DNA of 64,000 nucleotides. It comes from Oegoconia quadripuncta. Lineage: Eukaryota > Arthropoda > Insecta > Lepidoptera > Autostichidae. Location of the stretch: assembly GCA_949316235.1 (NCBI GenBank), contig OX438759.1, positions 17,608,618 through 17,672,617 of the forward strand, read 5' to 3'. The notes beneath the pieces are model-generated. The model was not told where the DNA came from. It was given only the letters and a program-made list of their open reading frames with translations, and ran no database searches. Below are positions 27,604 through 42,600 of this stretch, piece by piece (the first letter of the stretch is position 1; each line of letters opens with the position of its first letter). The translations under genes were made by a program, and so were the position numbers.

Positions 27604-30600
27604 GTAAATATGCATTTTGTATTTATTTACGGATGTAAATAATTTTATCTATGAATCTCGCGCCAAAGCTACTGTCTATGGTTTCAGGTGAGGGCTGCAA
27701 GCCTTCCGGATTTGATTTATAAGCAGGGCCAAGCTGGGATCACGAAGGCGACAGTCAGCATTACGTTTGATAACCGCGATAAGGCACAGTGCCCTGTTGG
27801 CTATGACAATCATGATGAAATCACTGTTACCAGAAGGGTTAGTAACTTTTGCCTCTTACTATGATTGAGGGGTTCTGGGGGAGGGGAGGAGGGGGAGAGC
27901 CTAAATCACAAATGGTTTTTGATATGTGAACTAATCTCCTGAATGTTGTACACAGATTGACTTCCTCTTCTTTTTAGACATTTCATTGGGATGCTTCTTG
28001 CCCTTATTAAAGTATGATAATGGAAGCTCATGATATCTATTACAGCACTTGTAGAGAAATTAATTAGTTCTTTAGTTTTATAAGAAGTCTTTCAATTTTC
28101 AGGTAGTAATGGGAGGCAAGAACAAATACATGATCAATGGCATAAATGTGCAGAACAAGCGTGTCAGCGATATGTTCTGCTCAGTCCAGCTCAATGTGAA
28201 CAACCCACATTTTCTCATCATGCAAGGACGGATCACTAAAGTATTAAACATGAAGCCGCCTGAGGTATGTAAGAGTTGATAGCGGAGGTGCTTTTCTAGC
28301 AGTGTAGTATTAAATGATAAATTATTAGAGAAATAAATGTATAGGTATATATTTTTTAAATCTTGTTTTTATTTGCGGCTTTTGTACACCCTGGGTGACT
28401 ATGCCAGCCTCATTGATACATTCGCCTTTTTACACCTCACTCTCTTTTTGCAATCGACAATCCAACAAATTTATACAGACTGACAGCACTCCTACAGAGC
28501 ATATCAGCCAAAACAGCTGAGCTGCCCATTGCACAGCTCCGATGACTTAATCAAAAGTCGTTCTCTAATATCTGCACTCCGGTCACACTCCAACAGAAAG
28601 TGTAACACGTCATCTGGTTTATCACAAGCTGTACACAGTGGTGACGGTTTAATTCCAGGTATATTTTCACGTAAAAGATTTGACAATGACAAGAGTAGAA
28701 GAAAAATAACAAAAGTAACTAGGCAACACATCAAACACACTAAAAAGATTTAGATGACAGGTTGTAAACCTTAACAAGAGTTCACTCAGATGTTTTGTCC
28801 ATTAACCTTTAGGCGGACGCGAACACCGATCGGTGTCCAAAATACTTTTATACCTTCAACAGACGCGAACACCGATCGGTGTCGGCGGTACACCCGACTT
28901 TCAACTCTCAATTGTAATGATTATAGAGTTCCAATTCCTTTGGACTGTGTTTGAACTTGTTCTCTATTAAATTCCGCATCCAATAATGTGCGCCATGTCA
29001 TGTTAGCTATGATATTTAGTCTGTATTTGCGAAAATATTTTTTTTCTCTTTGGGTGGGAGTATAGGCATAGAATTCCAACTACTGTTTTTTATTAGAACA
29101 GGCTTAGGAACCTGGCCATAGAGCTTCCAATTCTCATAACAATTTATTGAATTACCCGTTTTTTTAAGAAAAACATGAAATAAATCTGTACTTTCCGTAA
29201 AAATACCAATTATATCGTGGATATAGGTATACCTACATATTACAACTCGTAACATTTTTCTGATTTTTTGTATTATAGCTGTAGTAGTGTTCATTCATTA
29301 TATCCATAGATAATATATTCCCGTAGCTATAGCTTTTCACAGATTACAAATACACCCAGTAGAAGAGTATCTATAAACGTTTTTAACACCGCAGGTATTT
29401 TCGAAAATTTGACAGGCGCGCCGAGATACTTGACCCGCGGAATTATAAAAAGGAAAGAGAGGACACAGAGGTTAACTAGGTTCTTTTGCTACCAACTTGC
29501 AGTGTCAGATAACATTATTTAAATTGATACATATACACGGTGTTACAAAATATCCGTAAAGCTGAAAGGATCCCTTGACAAGAGTCTATTGACAATATCG
29601 TAGACCGCTAGTACGTATATTTTTGAAATATAAAACGAATTATTTAAAGTGTACTAAAATCATCTATACTTTCATTGTTCAAAGCTTTTTATGCGATTGT
29701 CGTGAGGTTACTTATTCGCAGTCGCACTAAACATAACCTCAATCTTACTGGCTGTTTGCGATGGTTAGCTTATTTATACTAATTTTGCAATTCAATCCAA
29801 TAATCCAAAAATAAAAGAAAGAAGTATTGAAATAGTCCAATGCAAGTGGACAGAATGAGCCCTCTTAAGTCATTTACAAATCAAAATACCCGACAGCAAA
29901 TTTTGTGAAAATAAATTTTTATTAACTCTTAGTGGTTAAAGACCACAGTAAAAGCAACAATGTAAACATTTGAAATTAGAACGTAAAGTGAATTGACCTT
30001 CCCGCGCTTTTGAATTGCGGTTCCAATCATTTTGAACCTTAAATTGATCGGTTAAGTTATAGTACGTAGGTAATGTAAAAAAAATTATGAAGTATTTTTA
30101 TTAAAATGAGCTCTTTCCTTAAGTTTCTTGTACGTTATTATTTCCCAGAATTTGTTTTTTATTAGCGACATTATCGAATAGTGTAATAAAAATAATACTG
30201 TGTTTTAGTTTTTCAAAATCAACATGTTCCATATCTAGCTAGGAATATTGATTTTTCAAAAATGCAATGATACAGTTTTACTTTTCATCAAAGTTGGGCC
30301 TGAGACTCCTTTGAGTACTTTTCGCTATTCCCCATAGATTCGGATTGGCACTTGAAAAATTCACTCTGTATATTATTTTCAATCAATAATCTATAAATTT
30401 AAGTTAATTAATTGAAATCGGAAATTAATATTTTTTTTTATAATAACAATAAATTTAGTAGATAGGCAGGCACTGGTGTCTATTCTGAAGTGGCCTCTAA
30501 AACTTAAATTTGAATTTAGAGTTCTCTAAATCTATTTCCTATTCTAAGTCGCATCTCTAAAATTTTGACGTTTCTAAAATCTGAAGTTCAATTCAATTTA

Positions 30601-33600
30601 GGTTTTTGAGATCAAAACCTATTCCAGAAAGCCATTTAAGAGAAAACTTGACATATTATTGGCGAAATTTAGTCGCCATTTAAAAACATCACATTTAAAA
30701 TTAGAGAGTAGGTTTTTCCAGATTTATTGGGCTATCTACAGACCAAAAAGTCTGAACTTTATATAAAAGTCTTTTGTAGGAGTACAAAAGATTTTCCTAA
30801 CGGGTTTTCTTTTGCATTAAAGGCCGTGGTGAAAAATAATGCCTAATCCACCACTGGTTTACTATATAAATAAATATTTCGGACACTTACATGTAGATTA
30901 CATTACACTTTCATTACTTACTGACTTACTTATATTCAAATACAATTCAATTCAAATACTCTTTATTGCACAATTAACAAAAGCTACATGTATATATATT
31001 ATATGTTGCTTATATTTAAAAAAAATAATTAGATATTATTGACGAGCGATTGGTGTAGTGGATAGTGACCCTATCAGCGAAACCAACGGTTGCGGGTTCG
31101 AATCCCGCGAGGGGTAAATGTTTGTGTGATGAATACGAACATTTATTCCCGAGTCTTGGATGTTTATTTAAATATTAATGTATGTTTATCCGTTTATCTT
31201 GTATCCATAGCACAAGCTTTGCTTAGTTTGGGACTAGATGATTGGTGTAAGTGTCCGAAATATTTATTTATTATTATTATTTATTTATTCAAAATTAAGT
31301 CATTTATGTGTATGTGGAGTTACTATCAGCTTCCTCAAGAGTTGACATGTGGTTTAAAGAGAACAAATTCTGAAACCATGAGGACTTTTAATCCAAAATT
31401 GTGACTTTCTCCTTTTCTTTACATTACACCAGCTTTGATATCACAGCAGATGCTGATATGCCTATGCACGTCAGAATCTGCTCTTCGCCTATTAATCTAT
31501 AATAATAATGTTTTGTAAACAGATCCTGGCTATGGTAGAAGAGGCGGCAGGAACAAGGATGTACGAATCCAAAAAACAAGCCGCTCAAAAGACCATTGAG
31601 AAGAAAGATGCTAAACTCAAAGAGCTTACAGATGTAAGTTTCACTAGTTTCCTTTTTTATCTTCCTGGACAAAAAGTAGCATGTTATTTTAAACTAACTC
31701 CGAAAAAAGGAAGAGGTACTATGTTTGTCTCTGTAATACAATATTTCTTTATGTTCCCTCCCCACATAGTTTATAAATTTGACAGTACCAATTTTTATTT
31801 ATAAGATACATACAAAATAAAAATTGGAATTATATCACCTATGTGATTATTTATTTCCGAGGTGAACTAAGTTGACTAATAAATTCCACTTTGTTCACCT
31901 GGGTGATATCACCCAGGTGATTTATTTCCGAGGTGAACAAAGTTCACTAATAAATTCCACTTTGTTCACCTGGGTCATATCACCCAGGTGATTTTTTTTT
32001 TTTTATGAGAGGGCGGCAAACGAGCATGCTGGTCACTTGATGGAAAGCAATCACCGCCGCCCATGGACACCCGCAACACCAAAAGGGTCACAGATGCGTT
32101 GCCGGCCTTTGAGGAAGGTGTAGACTCGTTTCTTGAAGGTTCCAATGTCGTACTCGTTCGGGAATACCGCTGCAGGAAGTCCGTTCCACAGGGTGGTCGT
32201 ACGTGGTACGAAGTTTCTTGAGAAACGTACAGTGGTAGACTTTCACTCATCCAGGTGACGTGGATGGAATTTTATTTCCGAGGTGAACAAAGTTCACTAA
32301 TAAATTCCACTTTGTTCACCTGGGTGATATCACCCAGGTGATTTATTTCCGAGGTGAACAAAGTTCACTAATAAATTCCACTTTGTTCACTTGGGTGATA
32401 TCCCAGGTGATTTATTTCCGAGGTGAACAAAGTTCACTAATAAATTCCACTTTGTTCACCTGGGTCTTATCACCTTGGTGAACATAGTGGAATAATTCAT
32501 CAGTTTTCATGTATGTTTCTCATGAGAGAATTGACGACAATATTGGTGACCATACATAAAAAAATATATGCAATATTTCTTTATTTTCTCTCTTCACATA
32601 ATTTAAATAATAATAATAATATTTCGGACACTTATACCAATCATCTAGTCCCAAACTAAGCAAAGCTTGTACTATGGATACTAGATAAGGGATAAACATA
32701 CATAAATATTTATATGTTTATATAAATATTGTATGTTTATCCATGACGCGGGAATAAATGTTCGTATTTATCATACAAACATTTAACCCTCGCGGGATTC
32801 GAACCCGCAACCGTTGGTTTCGCTGACAGGGTCACTATCCACTACACCAATCGGTCGTCAAAAAATTATATGTTTATAAATTATAAAGTATGTATAAATA
32901 TAAACTTATATATGCATAAAAAAAAAATATAAACTTATGTGGAGAGAGAAACATGAGTTTGTTAATAATAAATTAATAATTAATAATAAATAAATAAATA
33001 AAAATAAATAATGTGTTGTATAATATTGTGTTTTTTTGTATGTGTGCTGTTATGCAATACACTTTTTATCTATCTATATCAATCTGGTTGAGATCTGACG
33101 ATGCATTCGGGAGATAAAGAGTGGTACCTTACTGAAGTCAGTTGTTTTTACAGTTCAACTATTATTTAATCAAAGTTTTTTCAAGGAATCTTTATGCAGG
33201 TAGTTTGTCATTCCCATCACACCCTATTCAGGCTGTCTTATACCTTATGTCAAAGTCAAATATGCTTCATTTTGTAGGTATACAGTGTACACTTAAAATA
33301 ATCATCGACGACCAGTTTGGTGCGGGGTTAACAACTCTGACCACTATACCAAAAGGTTGCGCGTTCGAATCCCGCTAGGGGCATATGTTTTTGTGATGAA
33401 TATGAACATGTGTACTCGAGTTATTGATGTTTTCATTTATAATAAGTATTTATTTACAAAAAAATAATGTATTTATGTAGTATATCAACCATCTGGTATC
33501 CACAACACAAGCCTATAGTTGCTTATTTATTAATATTTTTTAAGCCACTGCTTGTTCAAAAGGCAATTTTACCCTAAGAAGAACCAAGGAACTCAAACTC

Positions 33601-36600
33601 AAGAATTCCAAAATGGCACAAAAATATTTAATTATTAATTGGGCAATAGCATAGCTGGTTATGTCCAGGGATGATTATCATCTAAATAGTCTGATATTTT
33701 ATAATATGCTTTGTTAATAATTTTCTGTTTTATAGTATCTTTAAATTTATTGAGAGGAAGATTTTGTATATTAACTGTAACCTATGACTATCATCTAAAT
33801 AGTTTGCTATTTTAAATGAATATGAGACTCAAGGTGAACAATGTCCTCATAGTCCCCACATCTTATTTGTTCAGCCTTAGTTTTACACATCAGCTTTCAG
33901 CGTTTTTCGAGGTTGATCCCTTGTCATGGGTGGTGTGATTTACATATACTTAATATTACACAGATAATTAATGCAATCTGTTAGAGGTGAAATGTACTAA
34001 CCTAAACACATACTGAATCTTGCGAGTCCGCTTATGTATACATACTTTATTCAAAAACTAGATTCACGTTTTTACGTCCTACGTTTTTAAACATAGCAAC
34101 ATTAGCATCGTCCGCGTAGAAGATTTTATCAACATCGGTTCAGCAAAAAAACTTGCCTATATGTTAATCCAGGTCCGTCTACCCACCAAATTTCATCGAA
34201 ATCCGTCCAGACGTATTGGCGCGATTCGCATTTATAATATTAGTTGGGATTAGTTGGGATTTCAATAGTAAGTATTCCATAAGATTTTATTGCAAGCCTT
34301 TTAAGTAAACAATTCCATTTACAAATTGACACTTGAGAAGGGATTGTTTAGATTTATTTCCATCGCGTGAAAACAAGTCAGCTGCACCTGCACGCACACT
34401 CTCGATGCAATAAAAGCAGTTTCGGCATTAATACGGTTCCTATTAGATCCGCGACATTCAATAAATGTCCGCCTGGCTAGCTACCACCATCTTATCTAAG
34501 TCTGCCGCCAAACAGCAATGTTAATAGCATTGTTGTGTTGCGCTTGTCAGAGATAAGTTAGGCAATCCCCAAAGTGAGTGTTAGAAAATTTTGTGAAATA
34601 TTTTTTGTTCTACAGATTATCGCACAGGAAATAGCACCAAGGCTGCAGAAGTTACAGGACGAACGTGCGCAGTATCAGGAGTACCAGAAGGTTCTTAGGG
34701 AATTAGAGAACCTGAGCAAGCTACATGTGGCTTGGAAGTAAGTATTCTTATTTTATTTAATAAGAGGAAGACCAAAGAAGGTGTGGGTAGACTGCGTGAG
34801 GAATGATATGTGTGTGAAAGGGGTGAGTACGGAGATGACGGCTGATAGGCATTGATTTACTCCATCATGCAATACCCACCGCCATCCCATCACACACTAA
34901 CTATCACACACACTAACTCTTACACACATAGACACTCACAACACACATATTTTGTACATATTTATAGATCTATAATTTTGAAATTTAAATTTAAAATAAA
35001 TTTTCATTCGGCTTATTTAACTTCCATAGACATATTTCATTCATATTTAGACATATTAACCTAACGACTCATATATCACTGAGGATTAGATTTGTTTTCA
35101 TTGACATTTATAATAATATTATGATTAATAATGTATTAGTACGAATTTCATTGTAATTTAATTAAGACATACCCATTCAATGTTAAAGTAACCTTTGTCA
35201 GTAACATAGTAAGAATCTTTAATTGGCATAAGTTTGGTACCTATTAGTTTTCTGAATAAGAATTTGTAATAATGCTGTTGATTCTATGTAAATAAAATAA
35301 AATAAAATAGAGGAGAGTGGAAGAGGATGACATGTTGTGCCGACCCCACCTAGAGTGGGATAAGGGCAGGAAAATGATGACTAGCATTCCGCGCGCGGCT
35401 TTGCTTGCGTGATTACTTTATGGCGGACATTTATTTTTTATTTATTTTGACAAACATAAATTGAACAAACATAGGGCAGAAATTACAATACACAAAAGGT
35501 GAGCTTCCAGCAAACCCTCGGAAGGAAAAACCAATTTAAAGTTTTTTATTGCAGACAAAGAGCGAACACAATTGACAAAAGACAAAACATTAAGATTTAT
35601 AGCAATAGGGGTTTGATTATAGGACTGGCTTATAATATAGCGGAATAATTTAATAAGACCAAAATATATAGATATTACACACAATAAATACATAATATAA
35701 AAGCCTATATACTAAAATACATATTAATAAATACTTACGTATAATATATATATGTCGAAGATGGGCGAGTGGGGGATGGTGGGCGTTGCTAGCGACCGGG
35801 ACGGTGCCAGTCACGTGGTAAAGGGTGCTCGGGCAATGGCGATATTATTGCAAGCTACCATAGGAAATCGACAACGTATTCACATTCGATTAAGATCATG
35901 AAACCTGAGATGCTTTATGTTGAATAGAAAACATTTGCACGCCCCTCATGCCATACAACTTGCCATACCCGCGTGCAGTCTGTGGAATTCAACCGGACCT
36001 GGTCTTCAATTCCTCCTTGCTCAAATCCCATGATCAACTTCTTATTAGCTAACGACTCACCGGATTCTTTCAAGCGTCGGCGATAATGATAATCAAATCT
36101 CACAGTCGTAGATGTGTTCAGTGGAGCTCCGACTCCTTTGAAGGGTCGTAGTAAAGTGTCAGTCATTTTCGATGTGCAGACCTTATATTACCGTTAACGT
36201 CGTCACCGCTCCGTTTCCGGCGACACCAGCGCCACCAGGTTTACTTCACATTAACCACGTACTATGATAGTCAGTTGGCCGTTTGAATAATGAATTCTGT
36301 CGCTAATTTATCGCTATCTCCGATATATATATTAAATACTTATATAGATATCTGTAAATAGGCTGACTGAGTTACTGAGACAACTTGAGATAGTGTTCCT
36401 TTAGTCGAGTTTTAAAAATGGGTAGGGATTGGCTATCGCGTATATCAGTGGGAAGTGCATTCCATAATCTGACTGCATGCATTGAGGAGTAATTGTAAAA
36501 TTCCGTAGTCGGAGTAGCGTAGGAGGGAAGCCATGTGAGAACGAGAAAGTTTGGAAGGAGAACGCATGAAATGGAATCGCTCACTAAAATATCTTGGCGA

Positions 36601-39600
36601 AGATGGATTGAAAAGAACTATGAAAAGAAGACCAGAATATGACTCTACGGAGTCGAATAGGTATTATTTTTTATTTATTTTTTTTTTATATGAGAGGGCG
36701 GCAAACGAGCATGCGGGTCACCTGATGGAAAGCAATCACCGCCGCCCATGGGCACCCGCAACACCGAAAGGGTCACAGATGCGTTGCCGGCCTTTGAGGA
36801 AGGTGTCCACCCCAGAATAAGTAGGGCAGCCTGAGCGATGAGGGATTCTCCAGCAGTGCTGGTACCCTCCTGGGGTACTAACTCTTTAAATACCGCTACC
36901 ATTCTGGAGAGAGACTGGAAGGTGTGCCTCCGGCGCCCTCGCTCACCGGACGAAGCGCAATGGCAAAATGCCACTACTCAGACGTCGGTCTTCTGCGAGA
37001 GGGTGGTACTTCCCCGGTCGAGCCGGCCCATTCATGCTGCAAGCTAATAGCTTACAGCGTGGCTCTACCACTAAAACCACTTGTAACCACTTGAGTTGAG
37101 ATCGAAACTGGGAGACATGGTCAAATTTATATTACGTAACGTTTTCTTATTGTGTTTAAGTATACGACAAGTTATTTTAAATCTATACAGGCAAATATAT
37201 GAATATTAAATAGAATATAGTATTATTTACATTATATGTATGTACAATAATTATAAACAACTTATTATAATATAATACAATTTATTATAAAAAAAAAAAT
37301 ATCACAAATAAAAAACTAGCCCCAAGTCTCTGGTTGGTGGAAAGGTACCCAGAAGGCTGGCCGCATTGCCTCGCTGTATAGCGAGGCTGATTCTCTGACC
37401 AAAGTATTAGCCAGCCCTCCGATCGTGGGATGCATCAACCAGACGCCCAGATAACTCCCTAAAAAGAGTGTGAGCACCCGGTCCCCACGGCCCAACCGTT
37501 TCTACACCAAACGGCGCAAATAGGTGATCTCCACTGAGACCGGCATATTTGCGCCGTTTAACGCTTTCTGCCGAGGCGGCAGCAGAACCAGCTGTACCGC
37601 TTGTACTTGGAAGATGGGAAGGAGCAAGGGTATCGCCGCAGGTTGCATCCCTTACCAAAGACCGTCCCAGTTTCCAAGGCACGAGCGTCATACCGTCAAA
37701 AAAAGGTCAAAGTAATTTGTTTATTTAATTTGTTTATGCCGCGGGAACTACTCACTTTATCGGGATAAAAAATATCCTAGTTCTTAATCCAGGGTATATT
37801 CTACCTATATACCAAATTTTATCCAAATCCGTTCAGCCGTTTCGCCGTGATTGAGCGACAAACAAACAAACAAACATCCAAACTTTCGCATTTATAATAT
37901 TAGTTAGATTATACAAAAATTAATTAAAAATATTAAATGTATGTGGTATGATGGAAATACTTGAGTTTCAGTGCTGCTAGAGTTTTATTCACTGATGTTT
38001 TTGTGGGACACAATACAATAAAAGACAATACAAATACACTTTATTGCACAAAAGGAGAATATACATTTTACAAAGCACTATTCTGAATAGAGTACATTTA
38101 GGCGGCCTTATCACTAAGAGCGATCTTTGGTGTAGGAATATAACTTCATAGAACACTTAAATGTACAAAGATAATTACTCCACAACAAATGGACACATTA
38201 CAAAATGTCATTCATACATCAATTTTTGTAAATTTTATTCTTAAATAATTATGGAAATAAATAAAGGCGACCGATGTACAGGGTTAATTTGAATTCGTGT
38301 AATTCCCATTAATTGGTGCCGCCACTCATGATTACGAACAACTTTCTCCAAGGAACCACAGTCGAATTCGATCAAAAAGATTACCCATACAAAGTAAATC
38401 ATTCAAAGTCAAAGTCAAAGTCAAAAATGCTTTATTTTGTAGGTACACAGAGTACACTTAAAATAGTCAATTTTACATTTTTTAAGCTACTGCTTGTTCA
38501 AAATGCAATTTTCCCCTGAGAAGAACAAGCAAGAAACTCGAAGGGTTGCTCTTTTAAAATCAGGTTTTGATTTTACATAAAGGTTTTTATATTACAAAAA
38601 GGTTTTTATATTTCATTATTAATCGTGAAATAGCCTGGCATGCGAACAATCTCATTATGTCCAGGGATGATTATCATCTAAATAGTCTGATATTTTATAA
38701 TATGCTTTGTTAATAAATTTCTGTTTTATAGTATCTTTAAATTTATCAAGTGGAAGATTTTGTATATCAACTGGGACCTTATTGAAAAAGCGTATACATA
38801 ACCCTTTGAATGAATTACTGACTTTGCGGAGGCGACTTATGTGACCTGCAAGTTTATCTTTATTTCTTGTATTGACATCATGTTTATCACTATTTTTCCT
38901 AAATGATGCTATATTTTTTTTGACATACATTAGATTTTCAAAAATGTACTGTGACGAAAAGGTTAGAATGTTATACACTTTAAATCTATCTCTAAGTGAC
39001 ATTCTGAAACCACCTTTAGTATGGAAGTCCAACGATTTTCGGCTGAATTCAGCTATAGCTCCTAGTGGAAAGTTGTTCGTTACCAGGAGTGGAGTCACCA
39101 ATCTCGCTTCCAAACTCCTCCCACTGTAACTCCTGTAAGCCAGGATCCACAGTGGTACTCGACACCGCGCCTACTGAAGGTAGACGGTGCCCTAAGTGAC
39201 TCTATTGCTAACTTGGACCCGGTAATAATAAGTTAAAGAGGAGGCACCAGCCGAAAATTGTTGGCCTTCCAAACTAAAGGTGGTTTTAGAATGGGTTAGT
39301 TTGGATGGGTAATAGAATTTTTTTTATCGAATTCGACTATGGTTCCTTTGGGAAAGTTGATCGTAATCAAGTGTGGCGTCAGCTGTTAATGGGAATTACA
39401 CGAATTCAAATTCATCCTGTATAAAACAACATATAAATAAACCCCTGGCTACCACCATCTTATCTAAATCTGCCGCCAAGCAGCAATGTTAATAGCATTG
39501 TTGTGTTCCGGTTGTCACAGATAAGATAACCAGTCCTCCAAATGTGTTGGGGTTTCCGGGTCAGTACGCTTCCACCTTCCACCTTATCTTCACTTAACAT

Positions 39601-42600
39601 CAGGTGTGATTGAGGTCAAGTACCAACTCGTTGTGCATAAAAAAACCCCCCCACTCAAACCGGACCACGCATTACTGAGATACGTCCGGACACACACACA
39701 CCACTCATCTGAGTGGTGTGGGTGTATGTATCTACATACACCCACCGTTTTTCGTCGGGGATTAATTATACCTACTATGCGCTGTTTTTAGATATGTGAC
39801 AGCAGACGAAGGTGCTAAAGCAGTGGAAAGTAAAGTCACAGACGCCACAAATGATATCAGGAGCAAGAAAAGACTTATTAAAGACAACATAACGGAAGCT
39901 AAGGAATTGGAGAAGCAGATCGAAGAGCTAAACAGAAGATTGGACGAGGTAAGAATAGTAAAATCTGTTTTCCCACAATATTGCAGTGAAGATTAATAAG
40001 TGTTTGAGGTATTATCTCATTTCTCCATAGTTGCTTCACCCATTTTGATACTATATTCTTTAATTGCCTAGGTATCACTACTAAGTTAAGAGTCCTACTT
40101 TCCATGAGTAAAAATTTAGTAATTCTGATTCTCCGCAACGACGAGAAGTAAGAACGAGCAAACAGTCACTCTTTCTATTTTATAGTATTGAGTAATAATG
40201 GTTATAGGCCGCCAACTGTATTAGTAATCTACAAACATTTGTGCGAACTATCTGCACCAATTTTGACCTGGTTCATGCATGGGAGAAGTTCTTGCCGTCA
40301 GCAGCCGCCTGACGTTAACGCCGCAAGGGGTAGATGTTTCCTCAAAATCACCTTATTTTGATATGTAGTGTAGGGGACAGATATCCCTAAAAATAATAAT
40401 AATAACCAACTACCACTGTACTGTTCAAAAGCGACCGCGACGTTGCCAGTCGCGTGTTAAAGGGTAGCTCGGGCAATGGCCATATTATTGGCGAATAGGA
40501 TATCAGAATGGCACGAATTTAATAGCAAATCCTTATTGCCACTGATGGAACATTGGCCCGCTAACCTTAAATCTTTAGAGAGGCAATTACAGACCATTTA
40601 CTCGCGCACAAATAACAACACTAAATTATGATTATGTAACCTGAGATGCTTACCGATGCACGGAAAACATTTGCACGCCCCTCATGCCATACAACTTGGC
40701 CCTCGCGTGCAGTCTGTGGAATTCAGCCGGACCTAGTTTACAATTCCTCCGTGCTGAAATTCCGTGATCAACTTCTTATTAAGTAACGACTCACCGGATT
40801 CTTCCAAGCGTCGGTGATAGTAGGTAATCAGAGTCACCCTCACGGTTGTTGATGTGTTAAGTGGTGGTCTGACTCCTTTGAAGGCTGGTAGCAAAGTCCG
40901 TCCCATTTTCGATGTACAGACCTAATAACGTAGTCACCGCGCCATTTCCGTCGACACCAGCGCCACCAGGTTTACTTCTCATTACAAACCGTGTACTATG
41001 ATAGTCATCTAATTGTCCAAATTTGGAATTCTATCGCTAATTTATCGCTATATATGTTGTTGACATAAAAAATAAAGAATAAAGTTCGATGTATTGGATA
41101 GGTGCATTCAAAGTAAATACTTAGAATCTTTTACGGTTGTAACTCTCTAGGTGCACTAGATTGCAAAACGACGACTCAATGGGTTAACCTCAATTACACC
41201 AGATGTTAAATGAAAATGAGATCGAAGTTGAAAATGTGCTCACCCGGAACCTCCAAGCTATTTCGGCAATTGGCTAATTTATCTCAAACAGCCGGAACTC
41301 AACAATGACACCAACATCGCTCTTTGGCGGCAGACTTAGATAAGATGGTGGTAGTTAGCCATTCATGCCATTTATAAACACCGCTGAGTATTGAAGCCGC
41401 GACATCCCTTTTGAAAACCTAATGTTGTTTACATTCACCATTTGCATTATAACATTATATCGTTAACTTGTAAATTTAAACCTATTTTATTCGCGGCAAC
41501 GGGACCCTTACCAACTTTAGCTTTTATTACTAAAATACAGAAAGTGTGTGGTACACTCATCATTTTCCTGCCCTTACCCCTCTCTAGGTGGGGTCTTCCA
41601 CTCTCCTCTATCAGCCGTCATCTCCGTACTAAACACTTTCACATAGAATATAATACATTTATTTGCAATGATTAGGGTAAGTAAAATAGTTGGTAAAATA
41701 GTATAAATTGTATCACCTAAATTAGCCATATACAATAGCATGCAAAATTATAATTAGCATGTCCTTCGTTAAACAATAAAAATACAAATTAAATTACACA
41801 ATTACCATGTCCTTCGCTATATGATTAATACAAATACCATGTCAGTCATTCTTGATTAAATTAATTCACAATTTAGAAAAATAACGTCTAATAACAATTT
41901 ATTACAGTTTAATTAAAATATGTCTGCAATTAATTTATAATTTTTGATTTAATTCATACATACATATCATTCCTCATGCAGTCTACCCACACCTTCGGTC
42001 TTCCTCTACCTCTGTATCCCTCCACATACATACTTAGCACTCGTCTCGTTACGTGCCTTTCATCCCTCCTCATAATGTGCCCAAACCATGCTAACCTATT
42101 ACTCCTCAACTTTTCTGCTATTGATGCCACTTTCAGACTTCCTCTGATATACTCATTCCTAATTTTATCCATTCTAGTCACACCACACATCCATCTTAGC
42201 ATTCTCATCTCTGCCACATGCATTTCATCCGTCACTTTCATTGCCCAACATTCAAATCCATACATGGTGACAGGTCTTATAATGGTCTTGTAAATTTTCC
42301 CCTTGAGTTCCTCCTAAAAAAAAATGAAATCAGTTATTATAAAAACTAAAAATACCAGTTATTCTACGACTCACTCGCCAGTTTGATTAGGTTGCTCAAG
42401 CTTGGGATTCTACCGCACAGCCATAAATGAGGAGTTCGAGAAGCAAGAAGAGACAGACAGACACTGACGAGACTGATGCGGTGACAGACAGTCGTACGAA
42501 GTGAAGTCAGCAACAGGAACTTGCCTAACTTCACTGTTGATGTCGATGTAATGGCGGTTAGACGGTTTTTTAAATTGGCCTAACCCAAAATTGTACAGAC

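Noticed and set aside
31041..31120. A tRNA gene (also considered at 7500, 12166, 16500, 32800, 33320 and 53150)
   Set aside because: A- and B-box-like sequences exist, but acceptor and anticodon stems do not pair and a conserved SINE body follows.
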